A stretch of 64,000 nt of DNA, taken from Comamonas sp. lk. Its GTDB lineage: Bacteria > Pseudomonadota > Gammaproteobacteria > Burkholderiales > Burkholderiaceae_C. Within the stretch, counting starts at the first letter, position 1, and every line of letters begins with the position of its first letter. The stretch lies in contig NZ_UOOB01000001.1 in the NCBI RefSeq assembly GCF_900564145.1, positions 3,598,754-3,662,753 of the forward strand, in the 5' to 3' direction. Below are positions 8,801 through 19,520 of the stretch, one piece after another. The notes under the pieces were generated by a model that was not told the DNA's origin, ran no database searches, and was given only the letters and a program-made list of their open reading frames with translations. The position numbers and the translations under genes are program-made.

Positions 8801-9325
8801 TCAGACCTTCCACTTTTCCATCAGCTTTTCAGGACGCAGAGAGTCGTAACCTTCGAAAGGCTGGTGAATCCAGGGGTTGGTACCCAGATAGTCCACCGAG
8901 TAGTCGGGCTCGAAAGTCGACACGCCCTTGGTCCAGATCACTGCGCTACGCAGCTCGGTGATAGGCGCGTAGTTGGTCTTGAGCATGGCGATCACGGCCT
9001 TGAGCGTGGCGCCCGAATCCGCCAGATCATCGACCAGCAGCACGCGGCCAGCGATCTCGCCCTTGGGCGTGGCGATGAAACGACCGATGTCCAGGTGACC
9101 CTGCACCGTACCGGCTTCGGCGCGGTAGGAGCTGGTCGACATGATGGCCAAAGGCTTGTCGAAAATGCGGCTCAGGATGTCGCCGGGGCGCAGACCACCA
9201 CGTGCCAGGCACAAGATGGTATCGAATTCCCAACCGGACTGGTGAATCTTGATAGCGAGCTTTTCGATGAGACCGTGGTACTCGTCGTAGCTCACATACA
9301 GGTGCTTACCGTCTTCCGTCAGCAT
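8801..9325 (-). CDS. Purine phosphoribosyltransferase (hypoxanthine/xanthine type)
   Basis: A 174-residue type I phosphoribosyltransferase that would salvage a purine base with PRPP. The PRPP loop is clear: VLLVDDLADSGATLKAV (around residue 100). The hood region follows, ending ...NPWIHQPFEGYDSLRP. The ATG at 9325 (MLTEDGKHLYVSYDE) is preceded by GGAA at good spacing and begins the conserved part; the open frame extends further to 9376 but would overlap purA. It lies 40 bases after purA, fitting a purine role. Exact base preference (hypoxanthine, xanthine or guanine) cannot be read from the sequence. Confidence 0.85.
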   Translation of the reverse strand: MLTEDGKHLYVSYDEYHGLIEKLAIKIHQSGWEFDTILCLARGGLRPGDILSRIFDKPLAIMSTSSYRAEAGTVQGHLDIGRFIATPKGEIAGRVLLVDDLADSGATLKAVIAMLKTNYAPITELRSAVIWTKGVSTFEPDYSVDYLGTNPWIHQPFEGYDSLRPEKLMEKWKV

Positions 9326-9365
9326 GGGCAAAGTTCCTTTGAATAACGTTGAAACCCAAGCCCGA

Positions 9366-10766
<1,401 letters not shown>

Positions 10767-10779
10767 TTAGTCAAAAGCC

Positions 10780-11928
10780 TTAAATGGCTTGCACGACCCA
10801 TTGCCCACCGATGTTGGCGAGCTCACGGTCGCAGTGGAACTCGTCCACTTCGCTTTCATGCCCAGGCAGTACGCAGACTACCGTCTCGCCATGCTGGCGC
10901 AACGCGGCAATGGCCGCAGCCACTTGCACGTCATCACCCCAGGGGGCGCGGATGGCAGCCTTGAGCGGACGCTCGGGCACGACAGCCACCAGTTGTTTGA
11001 TATCCAGGCTGAAGCCTGCAGCGGGACGGGTGCGACCATAGACGGCGCCCACCTCGTCATAGCGGCCACCGCGCACCAGCGCATCGCTGCCGCCGGGCAC
11101 ATAGATCGCAAAGCGCGTGCCGCTGTAATAGGAGTAGCCGCGCAGATCAGCCAGATCGAAGCTGATCTTCACGCCCTGCAGACGCTGCGTCAGCCAACGC
11201 AAATGCGATAGCACCTCACGTACACCAGCAATGGACTGCAGCTGTTTTTCAGCCTTGTCCAGCACATCCATGCCGCCGTACAGCTGCAGCAAGGCCATCA
11301 AGCCTTCGCGCGAGGCCTGCGGGAAATCCGCAGTCAGGCGTGCCAGCTCGGTGGCATCCTTGGAGGCTAGGGCTCCGTGCACGGCACGCAGCTGCTGCTC
11401 ATCGGCCATCACGCCAGCCAGCAGGCTGCGCACAATGCGCACATCGGCCAAGTCGACAATGATGTCTTTGACGCCAGCGCCCTTCAGACAATCGAGTGCC
11501 AGGTGCAGCGCTTCCAGATCGGCCTCCAGGCCTGCATGACCGTAGATTTCAGCGCCAAACTGGAAAGGCTCACGCGTGGCCCGCGGCCTATCGGGGCGCG
11601 CATGCACCACAGGGCCGCAATAGCACAGGCGTGTCACGCCCTGGCGGTTGAGCAGATGAGCGTCGATACGAGCAACCTGCTGCGTCATATCGGCGCGCAA
11701 GCCCATGGTGCGACCAGAGAGCTGATCGACCAGTTTGCTGGTTTGGATTGCAAGCGCTTCGCCAGTACCCGTGAGCAAGGAGTCCAGGTACTCCAGCATG
11801 GGCGGCATGACAAGCTCATAGCCGTAGCTGCGCGCAGTATCGAGCAGTCCTCGACGCAATTCTTCGATGTGCCGGGCCTCAGAGGGCAGTACATCGGCAA
11901 TGTGATCCGGCAGGACCCAAGCGGACAT
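10780..11928 (-). CDS. hisZ: ATP phosphoribosyltransferase regulatory subunit HisZ
   Basis: A 382-residue paralogue of histidyl-tRNA synthetase that forms the regulatory subunit of short-form HisG (first step of histidine synthesis). It shows the class II synthetase-like motifs 1 and 2 ([13 protein letters not shown]; ...[17 protein letters not shown]) and the C-terminal [20 protein letters not shown]. It lacks an anticodon-binding domain, which separates it from the true hisS at 19521. Upstream of the ATG at 11928 no good ribosome site is visible (CCTTTCTCC), which is odd for an essential biosynthetic subunit. yjeT precedes it and purA follows. Confidence 0.95.
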   Translation of the reverse strand: MSAWVLPDHIADVLPSEARHIEELRRGLLDTARSYGYELVMPPMLEYLDSLLTGTGEALAIQTSKLVDQLSGRTMGLRADMTQQVARIDAHLLNRQGVTRLCYCGPVVHARPDRPRATREPFQFGAEIYGHAGLEADLEALHLALDCLKGAGVKDIIVDLADVRIVRSLLAGVMADEQQLRAVHGALASKDATELARLTADFPQASREGLMALLQLYGGMDVLDKAEKQLQSIAGVREVLSHLRWLTQRLQGVKISFDLADLRGYSYYSGTRFAIYVPGGSDALVRGGRYDEVGAVYGRTRPAAGFSLDIKQLVAVVPERPLKAAIRAPWGDDVQVAAAIAALRQHGETVVCVLPGHESEVDEFHCDRELANIGGQWVVQAI

Positions 11929-12021
11929 GGAGAAAGGGGGAGGCTGTTAAAAATGTGATTCTACCGACTTTGGCTAGCCCTCCAAATTAAGCCGACATCG
12001 CCGGGCCGCTATCGACGGTAT

Positions 12022-12210
12022 TTACAGCAGGACAAGCGCAACAATGCCCGCTGCGATACACAGCAGTCCGCAAAAGCGCAGCTGCCCGTCGCGCAGCTGC
12101 ATCAGCTGGGTGAACATCTGCCGCCACTGGCGCGGCGCCAGCAAAGGCAGCAGCCCTTCCAAAATCAGCACCAGCGCCAAGGCCAGCCACAAGGTTTCAG
12201 CCCACTCCAT
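12022..12210 (-). CDS. yjeT: YjeT/DUF2065 small inner-membrane protein
   Basis: A 62-residue protein with two hydrophobic helices (LWLALALVLILEGLLPLLAP and FCGLLCIAAGIVALVLL) joined by a basic loop with RQWRQM. This is the typical DUF2065 form found between hflC and hisZ/purA in many proteobacteria. The function is unknown. A GGAGG lies nine bases before the ATG at 12210. It comes after the hflC terminator, so it probably begins the hisZ-purA unit. Confidence 0.85.
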   Translation of the reverse strand: MEWAETLWLALALVLILEGLLPLLAPRQWRQMFTQLMQLRDGQLRFCGLLCIAAGIVALVLL

Positions 12211-12236
12211 TTGCTACGCCTCCATCATCCATTAAC

Positions 12237-12261
12237 GAAAAATGGCCCACGAGGGGCCATT
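12237..12261 (-). terminator. Rho-independent terminator after hflC
   Basis: AATGGCCC at 12241-12248 pairs with GGGCCATT at 12254-12261 around a 5-base loop. On the minus strand the stem is followed by five T. It ends the hfq-hflX-hflK-hflC unit. Confidence 0.8.
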
Positions 12262-12295
12262 GTTCTTTGCTTCAAGCAGCTTGCTCAAGTGGTGT

Positions 12296-13186
12296 TTACT
12301 TGGCAGCAGCGCCACCGCTGCGATAAGCCTTGAAGAAGTCGGTTTGCGAGGGGTCCAGCACCAGCACATCGCTCTTCTTGGAGAAGCTCTCCTTGTAGGC
12401 TTCCAGGCTGCGATAGAACTGAGCGAATTGCGGATCCTTGCCAAAGGATTCGGCATACACGCGCGCCGCTTCGGCATCGCCCTCACCCTTGATCTTTTGG
12501 GCATCACGGTAGGCATTGGCGATCGTGATGTCACGCTGGCGATCGGCTTCGGCACGAATCTTTTCACCTTCGGCAGCGCCGGTGGAGCGCAGCTCATTGG
12601 CAACGCGCTTGCGCTCGGCTTCCATGCGTCGGTAAACAGACTCGGTAATGGTCTCGGCGTAATCGACGCGGGTGATGCGCACATCGACCACGTCCACACC
12701 CCAGGGCTTGGCACCGCGAACGGTTTCCAGCACTTCGCGCTTGACGTCAGCCATCAACGCTTCACGCTTGGAGGAAAGCAGCTCGCGCACAGTGCGACGG
12801 TTGATTTCTTCCTGGAAGGCATTGCGCACCACGCGGTTGAGCTGCATGGCACCGGCCGACTCATCCAGGCCCACGTTACGGATGTATTCCGAAGGCTCGG
12901 AGATGCGCCAGCGCACATACCAGTCGATGACCACGCGCTGCTTTTCAGCCGTCAGCATGGGCTCGGTATCGGTGCTGTCCAGCGTCAGCAGGCGCTTGTC
13001 GATGTAACGCACATTCTGAAACGGAGGAGGCATCTTCCAGTTCAGGCCCGGCTCGGTGATCACTTCCTTGATCTGACCCAGGGCATAGACCACGCCAAAC
13101 TGGCGCTGATCCACCACAAACAGGGTGGAGCTCAACAAAGCCAGCAAAACCAGAATGCTGGTGACAAAAAATCCAATTCGATTCAC
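12296..13186 (-). CDS. hflC: HflC, FtsH protease modulator
   Basis: An SPFH/band-7 protein of 296 residues. Residues 5-27 form a membrane anchor (GFFVTSILVLLALLSSTLFVV), followed by the band-7 domain (DQRQFGVVYALGQIKEV) and a long helical stretch rich in Ala/Glu/Arg typical of prohibitin-like oligomers. With HflK it forms a periplasmic-facing cage around the FtsH protease. The start is GTG at 13186 with AGGAG upstream. It follows hflK by nine bases. Confidence 0.95.
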   Translation of the reverse strand: MNRIGFFVTSILVLLALLSSTLFVVDQRQFGVVYALGQIKEVITEPGLNWKMPPPFQNVRYIDKRLLTLDSTDTEPMLTAEKQRVVIDWYVRWRISEPSEYIRNVGLDESAGAMQLNRVVRNAFQEEINRRTVRELLSSKREALMADVKREVLETVRGAKPWGVDVVDVRITRVDYAETITESVYRRMEAERKRVANELRSTGAAEGEKIRAEADRQRDITIANAYRDAQKIKGEGDAEAARVYAESFGKDPQFAQFYRSLEAYKESFSKKSDVLVLDPSQTDFFKAYRSGGAAAK

Positions 13187-13195
13187 TGCATTCTC

Positions 13196-14515
13196 CTAGC
13201 GCGATTCGCGTTCACGGCTGCGGGCATCACGGGCCCGGCTGTCTGCAGCCGGGCTGGGTGTTGTACGCGTTGCCGCAGGGGCTGCCGTACCGCCGGCAGC
13301 GGCCGGAGCCTCAGCCGCAGCGGCTGCATTGCCGCCAACGCCTTGCATGATTTTGTCCAGCGGCAAATACAGCAGGTTGGAGCCCTGACGGGATTCCACC
13401 AAGACCTTGGTCACATTGCTGTAGATCTGCTGCATGGATTCCAGATACAGGCGATCGCGTGTGACCTGGGGCGCCTTCTGATACTCGGCAACCAGCGAGC
13501 TGAAACGCGAGGCATCACCTTGCGCCTGAGCCACAATGCGGCCCTTGTAAGCAGCAGCTTCCTCCGTCAGACGCGAAGCAGAGCCCGTGGCACGAGGAAC
13601 AACGTCGTTGGCATAGGCCTGGGCTTCGTTCTTGGCGCGCTCGCGCTCTTGTCCAGCCTTGAGCACATCATCGAACGAGGCTTGCACCTGCTCAGGCGGA
13701 CGCACGCCGCCTTGCTGCATGTTGATGCCCACGATTTCCACACCCACCTTGTAGCGGTCCAGAATGGTTTGCATCAGCTCGCGCACACGCGGCGCAATCT
13801 GGTCGCGCTCATCGGCCAGCGCGGTATCCATTCGCATCTTGCCCACGACTTCGCGCACGGCAGACTCCGCCACCTGAATCACAGCCTCGGAGGGACTGCG
13901 ACTTTCAAACAACCAGGCACGCGCATCGCTCAGACGGTACTGCACGGCAAACTTGATCTCGACGATGTTCTCGTCTTCGGTCAGCATGGCCGATTCACGC
14001 AAGCCGGTGCTGCGCACGATGTTGTCGCTACCCACATCCGCCGAGCGAATCTGGGACACGTACACCAACTCCTGCTTTTGCACGGGGTAAGGCAGACGCC
14101 AGTTGAAGCCCGCACCCACCGTGCTCTTGTACTTGCCGAACTGGGTAATGACGGCCTGCTGGCCTTCCTGCACGATGAAAAAGCCGGTTCCCAGCCAGAT
14201 CAGCACGGCAACGCCGGCGATCAGGAAGACACCTTTTCCGGCATTGAAAGGCTCGGCAGGCTGGCCGCCATTGCGACTGGGTGGCAGACCAGGACCACCC
14301 GGCTTGCCGCCGAACAGACCTGAGAGCTTGCGATTGAGATCACGCCACACTTCTTCCAGATCCGGCGGCTGGCCTTGCTGGGACGAAGGAGGACGGGGAC
14401 GTTGCTGATCGGGAGCAGCGGGTGGCGGCTCCGGACGTTCATTGTCCGCAGGACGGGGACTCTCTTCGTTGTTGTTATCGCCACGACCCCAGCGTGGATC
14501 GTTCAGATTGAACAT
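13196..14515 (-). CDS. hflK: HflK, FtsH protease modulator
   Basis: Partner of HflC in the membrane complex that restrains FtsH. Gly/Pro/Asn-rich N-terminus (MFNLNDPRWGRGDNNNEE), then a transmembrane segment (GVFLIAGVAVLIWLGTGFFIV), then the SPFH domain (QEGQQAVITQFGKYKSTVGAGFNWRLPYP) and coiled-coil helix. The C-terminal 45 residues are Ala/Thr/Arg-rich and disordered. I chose the ATG at 14515 because family proteins begin with this FNLND segment; an in-frame ATG at 14572 adds 19 residues. About 440 residues, usual for the family. Confidence 0.93.
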   Translation of the reverse strand: MFNLNDPRWGRGDNNNEESPRPADNERPEPPPAAPDQQRPRPPSSQQGQPPDLEEVWRDLNRKLSGLFGGKPGGPGLPPSRNGGQPAEPFNAGKGVFLIAGVAVLIWLGTGFFIVQEGQQAVITQFGKYKSTVGAGFNWRLPYPVQKQELVYVSQIRSADVGSDNIVRSTGLRESAMLTEDENIVEIKFAVQYRLSDARAWLFESRSPSEAVIQVAESAVREVVGKMRMDTALADERDQIAPRVRELMQTILDRYKVGVEIVGINMQQGGVRPPEQVQASFDDVLKAGQERERAKNEAQAYANDVVPRATGSASRLTEEAAAYKGRIVAQAQGDASRFSSLVAEYQKAPQVTRDRLYLESMQQIYSNVTKVLVESRQGSNLLYLPLDKIMQGVGGNAAAAAEAPAAAGGTAAPAATRTTPSPAADSRARDARSRERESR

Positions 14516-14643
14516 CCCGCGAATACGTTGTGGCAGCACCGCCCAGCGATGGACGCGTTGTGAAAAATTCATGCGAGAAGTCTCTGTATTTTCAAAAAGA
14601 CATGGACCATGGCTGGCATTGTGCCCACAAGAGGCACAAGTCC

Positions 14644-15846
14644 CTAGTATGGTTCGTCGGACTCAGGGGGCATCCAGGACTCATCGCCCCGCGCCTCCTG
14701 CTCTGCACGACCAGCCTCCTCTCGTGCCTGCAAAACCCGCTCTGCCAGCAACTGGCGCAGCTGCGCAAGCCCCTGCCCCGAGCGAGCACTGACAAACACA
14801 CGCGGCACCTGTACACCATCGAGCTCGTAGACATCCTGCAGCGCGGCAGGCTGACGCTCGGGATCGATGGCATCCAATTTGTTGAAGACCAGGATTTGCG
14901 GCACATCGTCCGCTCCGATTTCACCCAGAACTTTTTGAACTTGTTGGATTTGTTCTGGGAATCCGGGATTGGACGCATCGATGACATGCAGCAGCAAGTC
15001 AGCATCAATCGCTTCCTGCAAGGTGGCCTGGAATGCATCCACCAGTCCGTGAGGCAGGTCGCGAATAAAACCCACCGTATCGGACAGGGACACTGATACT
15101 TCAGCCTCCGTCAGATACATCTGGCGTGTTGTCGTATCCAGCGTGGCAAACAGCTGATCTGCCGCATAGGCACGCGCCTTGACCATGGCATTGAACAGCG
15201 TGGACTTGCCCGCATTGGTGTAGCCCACCAGCGAGATGTTGAACACATCGCGGCGTGCACGCTGGCGGCGCTGGGTGGAGCGCTGCTTTTTGACTTTCTT
15301 CAAACGCTCCTTGGTGCGCTTGATGGACTCGTCAATCATGCGGCGGTCCAGCTCCATCTGCTTTTCACCGGGGCCGCCACGGCCACCGATACCGCCAGCC
15401 TGGCGCTCCAAGTGGCTCCAGCGGCGCACCAGGCGCGTGCTGATGTACTGCAGACGGGCAAGCTCCACCTGCAGCTTGCCTTCGTGGCTGCGCGCACGCT
15501 GGGCAAAGATCTCCAGAATCAGCATGGTGCGGTCGTTGACCGGCATCTGGATATGACGCTCCAGATTGCGCTGCTGTGCCGGACTCAGGGACTGGTCGAA
15601 CCAGACCTCCTTGGCGCCGTGCATATCAGCCAGCATGCGGATTTCATCGGCCTTGCCACTGCCTACGAACAGCGCCGCATCCGGCGCCTTTCGCTTGCAG
15701 GTCAGACGGGCGACGGGCAACAGGCCGGCGGTCTGGGCCAACAGGCCCAGCTCCTCCAGCTCGTCATCGAAATGGGGAACGCCAAAATCCACGCCGACCA
15801 GCAGTACTGGCGCAGACGCGGCTCGTTCAAAAGATTCAGAACTCAA
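14644..15846 (-). CDS. hflX: GTPase HflX (ribosome-associated)
   Basis: A ribosome-splitting/rescue GTPase of 400 residues. The N-terminal HflX domain contains the glycine-rich RQAGGIGGRGGPGEKQMELDRR. The G domain has G1 GYTNAGKSTLFN, G3 DTVGFIRDLPHGLV and G4 NKLDAID. The C-terminus is a short acidic tail. The start appears to be TTG at 15846 with GGGAGAGG upstream; no ATG exists near the N-terminus. It lies between hfq and hflK, the standard order. Confidence 0.95.
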   Translation of the reverse strand: MSSESFERAASAPVLLVGVDFGVPHFDDELEELGLLAQTAGLLPVARLTCKRKAPDAALFVGSGKADEIRMLADMHGAKEVWFDQSLSPAQQRNLERHIQMPVNDRTMLILEIFAQRARSHEGKLQVELARLQYISTRLVRRWSHLERQAGGIGGRGGPGEKQMELDRRMIDESIKRTKERLKKVKKQRSTQRRQRARRDVFNISLVGYTNAGKSTLFNAMVKARAYAADQLFATLDTTTRQMYLTEAEVSVSLSDTVGFIRDLPHGLVDAFQATLQEAIDADLLLHVIDASNPGFPEQIQQVQKVLGEIGADDVPQILVFNKLDAIDPERQPAALQDVYELDGVQVPRVFVSARSGQGLAQLRQLLAERVLQAREEAGRAEQEARGDESWMPPESDEPY

Positions 15847-15909
15847 ATACCTCTCCCGTGGGGTGAGGAGCCTCGCCGGCGGCGCCGGGAGGCATCAGCG
15901 CAGCGCAGC

Positions 15910-16164
15910 TCAAGCAGCAGGCGCTTCGTTTTCAGCTGTAGCTGCAGCAGAGAAATTCACGGCGCGGCCGGGAACGATGGTGGAGATGGCGTGCTTGTAG
16001 ACCATCTGGGTCACGGTGTTGCGCAGCAGCACCACATATTGGTCAAAGGATTCGATTTGGCCTTGCAGCTTGATGCCGTTCACCAGATAGATGGAAACCG
16101 GCACGTGTTCACGACGCAGTGCGTTCAGGAACGGGTCTTGGAGGAGTTGGCCTTTGTTGCTCAC
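15910..16164 (-). CDS. hfq: RNA chaperone Hfq
   Basis: An 84-residue Sm-like protein which as a hexamer pairs small RNAs with mRNAs. Sm1 motif [28 protein letters not shown] and Sm2 motif [12 protein letters not shown] are both complete, including the YKH signature. The C-terminal tail is short and Ala-rich, as in betaproteobacteria. The initiation codon is GTG at 16164 with GGAG seven bases upstream. First gene of the hfq-hflX-hflK-hflC group, 101 bases after der. Confidence 0.98.
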   Translation of the reverse strand: MSNKGQLLQDPFLNALRREHVPVSIYLVNGIKLQGQIESFDQYVVLLRNTVTQMVYKHAISTIVPGRAVNFSAAATAENEAPAA

Positions 16165-16265
16165 GATATTCTCCGTGTTCGAAGAGTGTTGTTGTAAACC
16201 GACACGTTACCACAGCCCCGGTGACTCCCTGCACACAGGGTTTTCACCGAATCCGTGGTATCTGT

Positions 16266-17606
16266 TTAATCCTTGTCGGCGTAAGGATTATGAGAGGTTT
16301 TCATCTCGATGCGCAACGGCGTGCCCACGAGATTGAATTCCTTGCGGAAGCGCCCTTCCAGGAACCGCTTGTAGGCTTCGGTCACATGTTCCAGCGAGTT
16401 GCCGTGAACCACGATGACGGGCGGATTCATGCCGCCCTGGTGGGCATAACGCATCTTGGGACGGTAAGCCCCCACCTTCTTGGGCGTCTGGAACTGCACG
16501 GCTTCCATGAGCAAGCGGGTGAGCACGGGCGTAGGCATCTTGCAGGTCGCCGCACGGTGCGCCTGAATAATGGACTTCCACAGCGGCTCGATCCCCTGGC
16601 GCTTCTGGGCAGAGATGAAGTGCAGCGGCGCAAATTTCAAAAAGGACAGGCGGGACTCGATGGAGCGCTCCAGCAACTGGCGCTGGTAGTCATCCACGGC
16701 ATCCCATTTGTTGATACCCAGCACCACGGCCCGGCCGCTTTCCAGAATGTAGCCGGCAATGTGCGCATCCTGATCCGTCACGCCTTGCGTGGCATCGATC
16801 AGCAGCAGCACCACATTGGCTTCTTCAATCGCTTGCAGAGTCTTGACCACCGAGAACTTCTCGATGGCTTCAAACACCTTGCCCTTGCGGCGCAATCCGG
16901 CCGTATCGATCAGCTCGAACTTCTGGCCGTTGCGCTCGAACGGCACGGAAATCGCATCACGCGTGGTGCCCGGCATGTCGAACGCCACCAGACGCTCTTC
17001 ACCCAGCCAGGTGTTGATCAGCGTGGACTTGCCGGCATTGGGGCGACCAGCCACCGCCAGACGCACAGGCTTTTGGTCTTCCTCGCCCAGCTCATCTTCC
17101 TCGGGCTCGGGAAGATTGAGCAGACCCAGGGCCAGATCCACCAGGTCGCGTGTGCCCTGGCCGTGGGCCGCAGAAACGGCCATCACCTCACCCAGACCCA
17201 GTTCATAGAACTCGCTGAGCTTGACGCCGTCCTTCATGCCTTCGGCCTTGTTGGCCACCAGCACCGTGGGCTTACCCAGGCGGCGCAGGTATTTGCCAAT
17301 CTCGTGATCCTGGCCGGACAGGCCGGCACGCGCATCCAGCACAAACACCACGACATCGGCTTCAGCCACAGCCTGCTGCGTCTGCTTGGCCATCTCCTTG
17401 AAGATGCCCTTGGACGCATCGGGCTCGAAACCGCCGGTATCGATGACGATGTACTCGTGCGAGCCCTGACGGCCTTGACCATAGTGGCGATCGCGTGTCA
17501 GCCCTGCAAAGTCAGCGACGATGGCATCCCTCGACTTCGTGAGCCGATTGAACAATGTCGACTTGCCCACATTGGGGCGCCCTACCAGGGCAATAACTGG
17601 CTTCAT
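16266..17606 (-). CDS. der: GTPase Der (EngA), ribosome assembly
   Basis: A double-GTPase needed for 50S maturation. Two G domains are seen: the first starts at residue 5 ([15 protein letters not shown]), the second near residue 182 ([15 protein letters not shown]); both have DTAG/DTGG and NK-D type motifs. The C-terminal KH-like domain ends with the basic tail [15 protein letters not shown] segment ([16 protein letters not shown]). At 446 residues it has the normal length. bamB precedes it by 15 bases. Confidence 0.98.
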   Translation of the reverse strand: MKPVIALVGRPNVGKSTLFNRLTKSRDAIVADFAGLTRDRHYGQGRQGSHEYIVIDTGGFEPDASKGIFKEMAKQTQQAVAEADVVVFVLDARAGLSGQDHEIGKYLRRLGKPTVLVANKAEGMKDGVKLSEFYELGLGEVMAVSAAHGQGTRDLVDLALGLLNLPEPEEDELGEEDQKPVRLAVAGRPNAGKSTLINTWLGEERLVAFDMPGTTRDAISVPFERNGQKFELIDTAGLRRKGKVFEAIEKFSVVKTLQAIEEANVVLLLIDATQGVTDQDAHIAGYILESGRAVVLGINKWDAVDDYQRQLLERSIESRLSFLKFAPLHFISAQKRQGIEPLWKSIIQAHRAATCKMPTPVLTRLLMEAVQFQTPKKVGAYRPKMRYAHQGGMNPPVIVVHGNSLEHVTEAYKRFLEGRFRKEFNLVGTPLRIEMKTSHNPYADKD

Positions 17607-17621
17607 TCCGAAAAATACCTA

Positions 17622-18785
17622 TCAATCCGGCTTAAAGCCGTAAACAGTACCGCTGCGGCTTACCACCACCAGCGTGTTGCCAGCCACCACGGGAGCGGTG
17701 GCAACGCCTGCCTTATCTGTTTCCAAACGAGTCAGGGCCGAGCCGTCTTCACGCGACAGCAAGTGCACCGTACCCAAATCATCTGCCAGCACCACCGAGC
17801 GGCCCAGCACCAGCGGTGCGGTCAGCTTGCGGTACTGCAGCTTGTCAATCGACCACAAGCGCGAGCCGTCTTCACGGCGCCACGCTTGCACAGTCCCGTT
17901 GCTTTCAGCGCCAAAAACGCTTTGCTCATCGCCACCGATGCCGTCGCTGCCCTTGGACGTCTGGGTCCAGCGAACCGTACCGTTGCTGGTGTCCACACAA
18001 CCCACCGCAGCCTGGAAGGCACGCGCACACACGCTGGCGCCCACACGGCTGACCGAGCCCACCAGATCCACCAGTCGCTCCACATCATTGGTGCCACGCG
18101 GGCTGGCCAGCGGGGCTTGCCAACGCACGGAACCCGTATCGGGGTCCACACCGGCCAAGCGACCCGACACACCCGCCACCAGCGTATTGCCCACGGCCAT
18201 CAGCACGCCGGGCTGGCGCAGGATCAGCGGCTCGTTGCTCGGGCCTTCTGCAGACCACAGCTCACGACCGGTACGAGCATCGAATGCTGACAGAGAACGG
18301 TCGGCAGCCATCAGGAACACGCGACCACCCGCTACCAACGGAGGGGTATAGGTCGCAGCCGAGAGCTCGCGCTTCCAAATCTGCTTGTCACCTTCAAAAG
18401 CCACCAACTGGTTGCTGCGCGTCACCACCACGGCACGCTGACCATCACTGCCCACGCCCGTAGTCAGGGGCTCGCCGGCACTGAACTTGGCCGTCTGTGC
18501 GCCGGTCACGGCGTCGAGCACGGTGACCGTGCCGTCCTTTGCCACCACGGCCACGGTATTGCCTTGCACGGCGACAGGCATGGCCAGAGGCACTTCGCCG
18601 CCGACCTTGGCCGTCCAGGCCTGATGCACGGCAATCTTGCCGGGGTTGGGGCCCAGGTCTGCAGGCTTGGGCTTATCCTTGCCAAACATGGAGCAGGCGC
18701 TCAAAGCCGTCGCCAACACCGTCAGCGCCAGAACACGCGGAGCCGCGGGCAGGACAGATTTCACTTGATGGGCAAAGGTCTTCAA
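17622..18785 (-). CDS. bamB: Outer-membrane assembly lipoprotein BamB
   Basis: An eight-bladed beta-propeller lipoprotein of the BAM complex, which folds outer-membrane proteins. The signal peptide ends at a lipobox LSAC, so lipidation at the following Cys of ACSMFG is expected. PQQ-like repeats are clear (TVTVLDAVTGAQTAKF, SLSAFDARTGRELWS, RLAGVDPDTGSVRWQ). The start seems to be TTG at 18785, served by GGAG within the end of the preceding yfgM gene, two bases away. The length of 387 residues is normal. Confidence 0.95.
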   Translation of the reverse strand: MKTFAHQVKSVLPAAPRVLALTVLATALSACSMFGKDKPKPADLGPNPGKIAVHQAWTAKVGGEVPLAMPVAVQGNTVAVVAKDGTVTVLDAVTGAQTAKFSAGEPLTTGVGSDGQRAVVVTRSNQLVAFEGDKQIWKRELSAATYTPPLVAGGRVFLMAADRSLSAFDARTGRELWSAEGPSNEPLILRQPGVLMAVGNTLVAGVSGRLAGVDPDTGSVRWQAPLASPRGTNDVERLVDLVGSVSRVGASVCARAFQAAVGCVDTSNGTVRWTQTSKGSDGIGGDEQSVFGAESNGTVQAWRREDGSRLWSIDKLQYRKLTAPLVLGRSVVLADDLGTVHLLSREDGSALTRLETDKAGVATAPVVAGNTLVVVSRSGTVYGFKPD

Positions 18786-18787
18786 GA

Positions 18788-19468
18788 TTATTTCTCCGAG
18801 GGCGTTGTCTTGACCAGGGCTACGACTTCAGGAGCGGCACCCAGCGCATTGAGCTTGAATTCCACCAGGTGGCGGTAGTCCAGATTCTTGTCCAGCGCCT
18901 TGTAGGCGTTCTGGTACTGGGCCACCGCTTCCTGCGCCTTGCCCTGGGCGGCCAGCAGATCACCACGGCGATCGGCTTGCAGACCGGCAAAAGACTCGGG
19001 CATGCCGGCTTCCAGCGCCTTCAGGCCTTCGTCGTATTTCTTTTGCTGCTCAAGCACTGCCGACAGGCGCAGCTTGGCCAGAGCCTTATAGCCCTCGTCA
19101 GCACCCTTCTCAGCCACCCACAGCAGAGCGACTTGCGCATCATCGAGCTTGCCGGCATCCACAGCGGTCTTGGCCACCAGCAAGGCCGACTGGGCTGCCT
19201 GCGTGGTGCCCGCATACTTGTCCTTGAGCTCGCCGAAAGCCAGATCCAGACGCGTCTGATCCTTGGCGGTCAAGGCGGCCGTCACGGCAAATTCCAGCGC
19301 AGAAGCCTGCACAGCCTGGCGCTTTTGCCAGAACTGGTAGCCATTCCAACCGGCCAGCGCAGCAAACACCACCAGCAGCACACTGGTGATCAGCGTGCCC
19401 CAGGTGTTCCAGAAATGCTTGAGCTGATCAATCTGCTCTTGTTCTTCAAGGTCTAAATGAGTTGCCAT
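18788..19468 (-). CDS. yfgM: YfgM-type TPR protein of the Sec translocon/periplasmic chaperone network
   Basis: A 226-residue protein with a cytosolic N-terminus (MATHLDLEEQEQIDQLKHFW), one transmembrane segment (GTLITSVLLVVFAALAGW), and a periplasmic domain of TPR-like helical repeats. This matches the YfgM/tetratricopeptide-like family, which in E. coli associates with SecYEG and PpiD. It lies between hisS and bamB, the order seen in gamma- and betaproteobacteria. Confidence 0.9.
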   Translation of the reverse strand: MATHLDLEEQEQIDQLKHFWNTWGTLITSVLLVVFAALAGWNGYQFWQKRQAVQASALEFAVTAALTAKDQTRLDLAFGELKDKYAGTTQAAQSALLVAKTAVDAGKLDDAQVALLWVAEKGADEGYKALAKLRLSAVLEQQKKYDEGLKALEAGMPESFAGLQADRRGDLLAAQGKAQEAVAQYQNAYKALDKNLDYRHLVEFKLNALGAAPEVVALVKTTPSEK

Positions 19469-19520
19469 GACTTCGTTTTAATGGTTGGAACACGTGTGGA
19501 GGCTGCAAGCAGCCCTGCCC

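Noticed and set aside
12242..14323. Open frame of 693 codons on the plus strand opposite hflC and hflK
   Set aside because: Same reason: a shadow of conserved minus-strand genes, without domain features of its own.
16119..18290. Open frame of 723 codons on the plus strand, opposite der and bamB
   Set aside because: It lies antisense to two well-identified genes; in G+C-rich DNA the opposite strand often stays open. Its translation is low-complexity His/Gln/Arg-rich text with no domain and no ribosome site.
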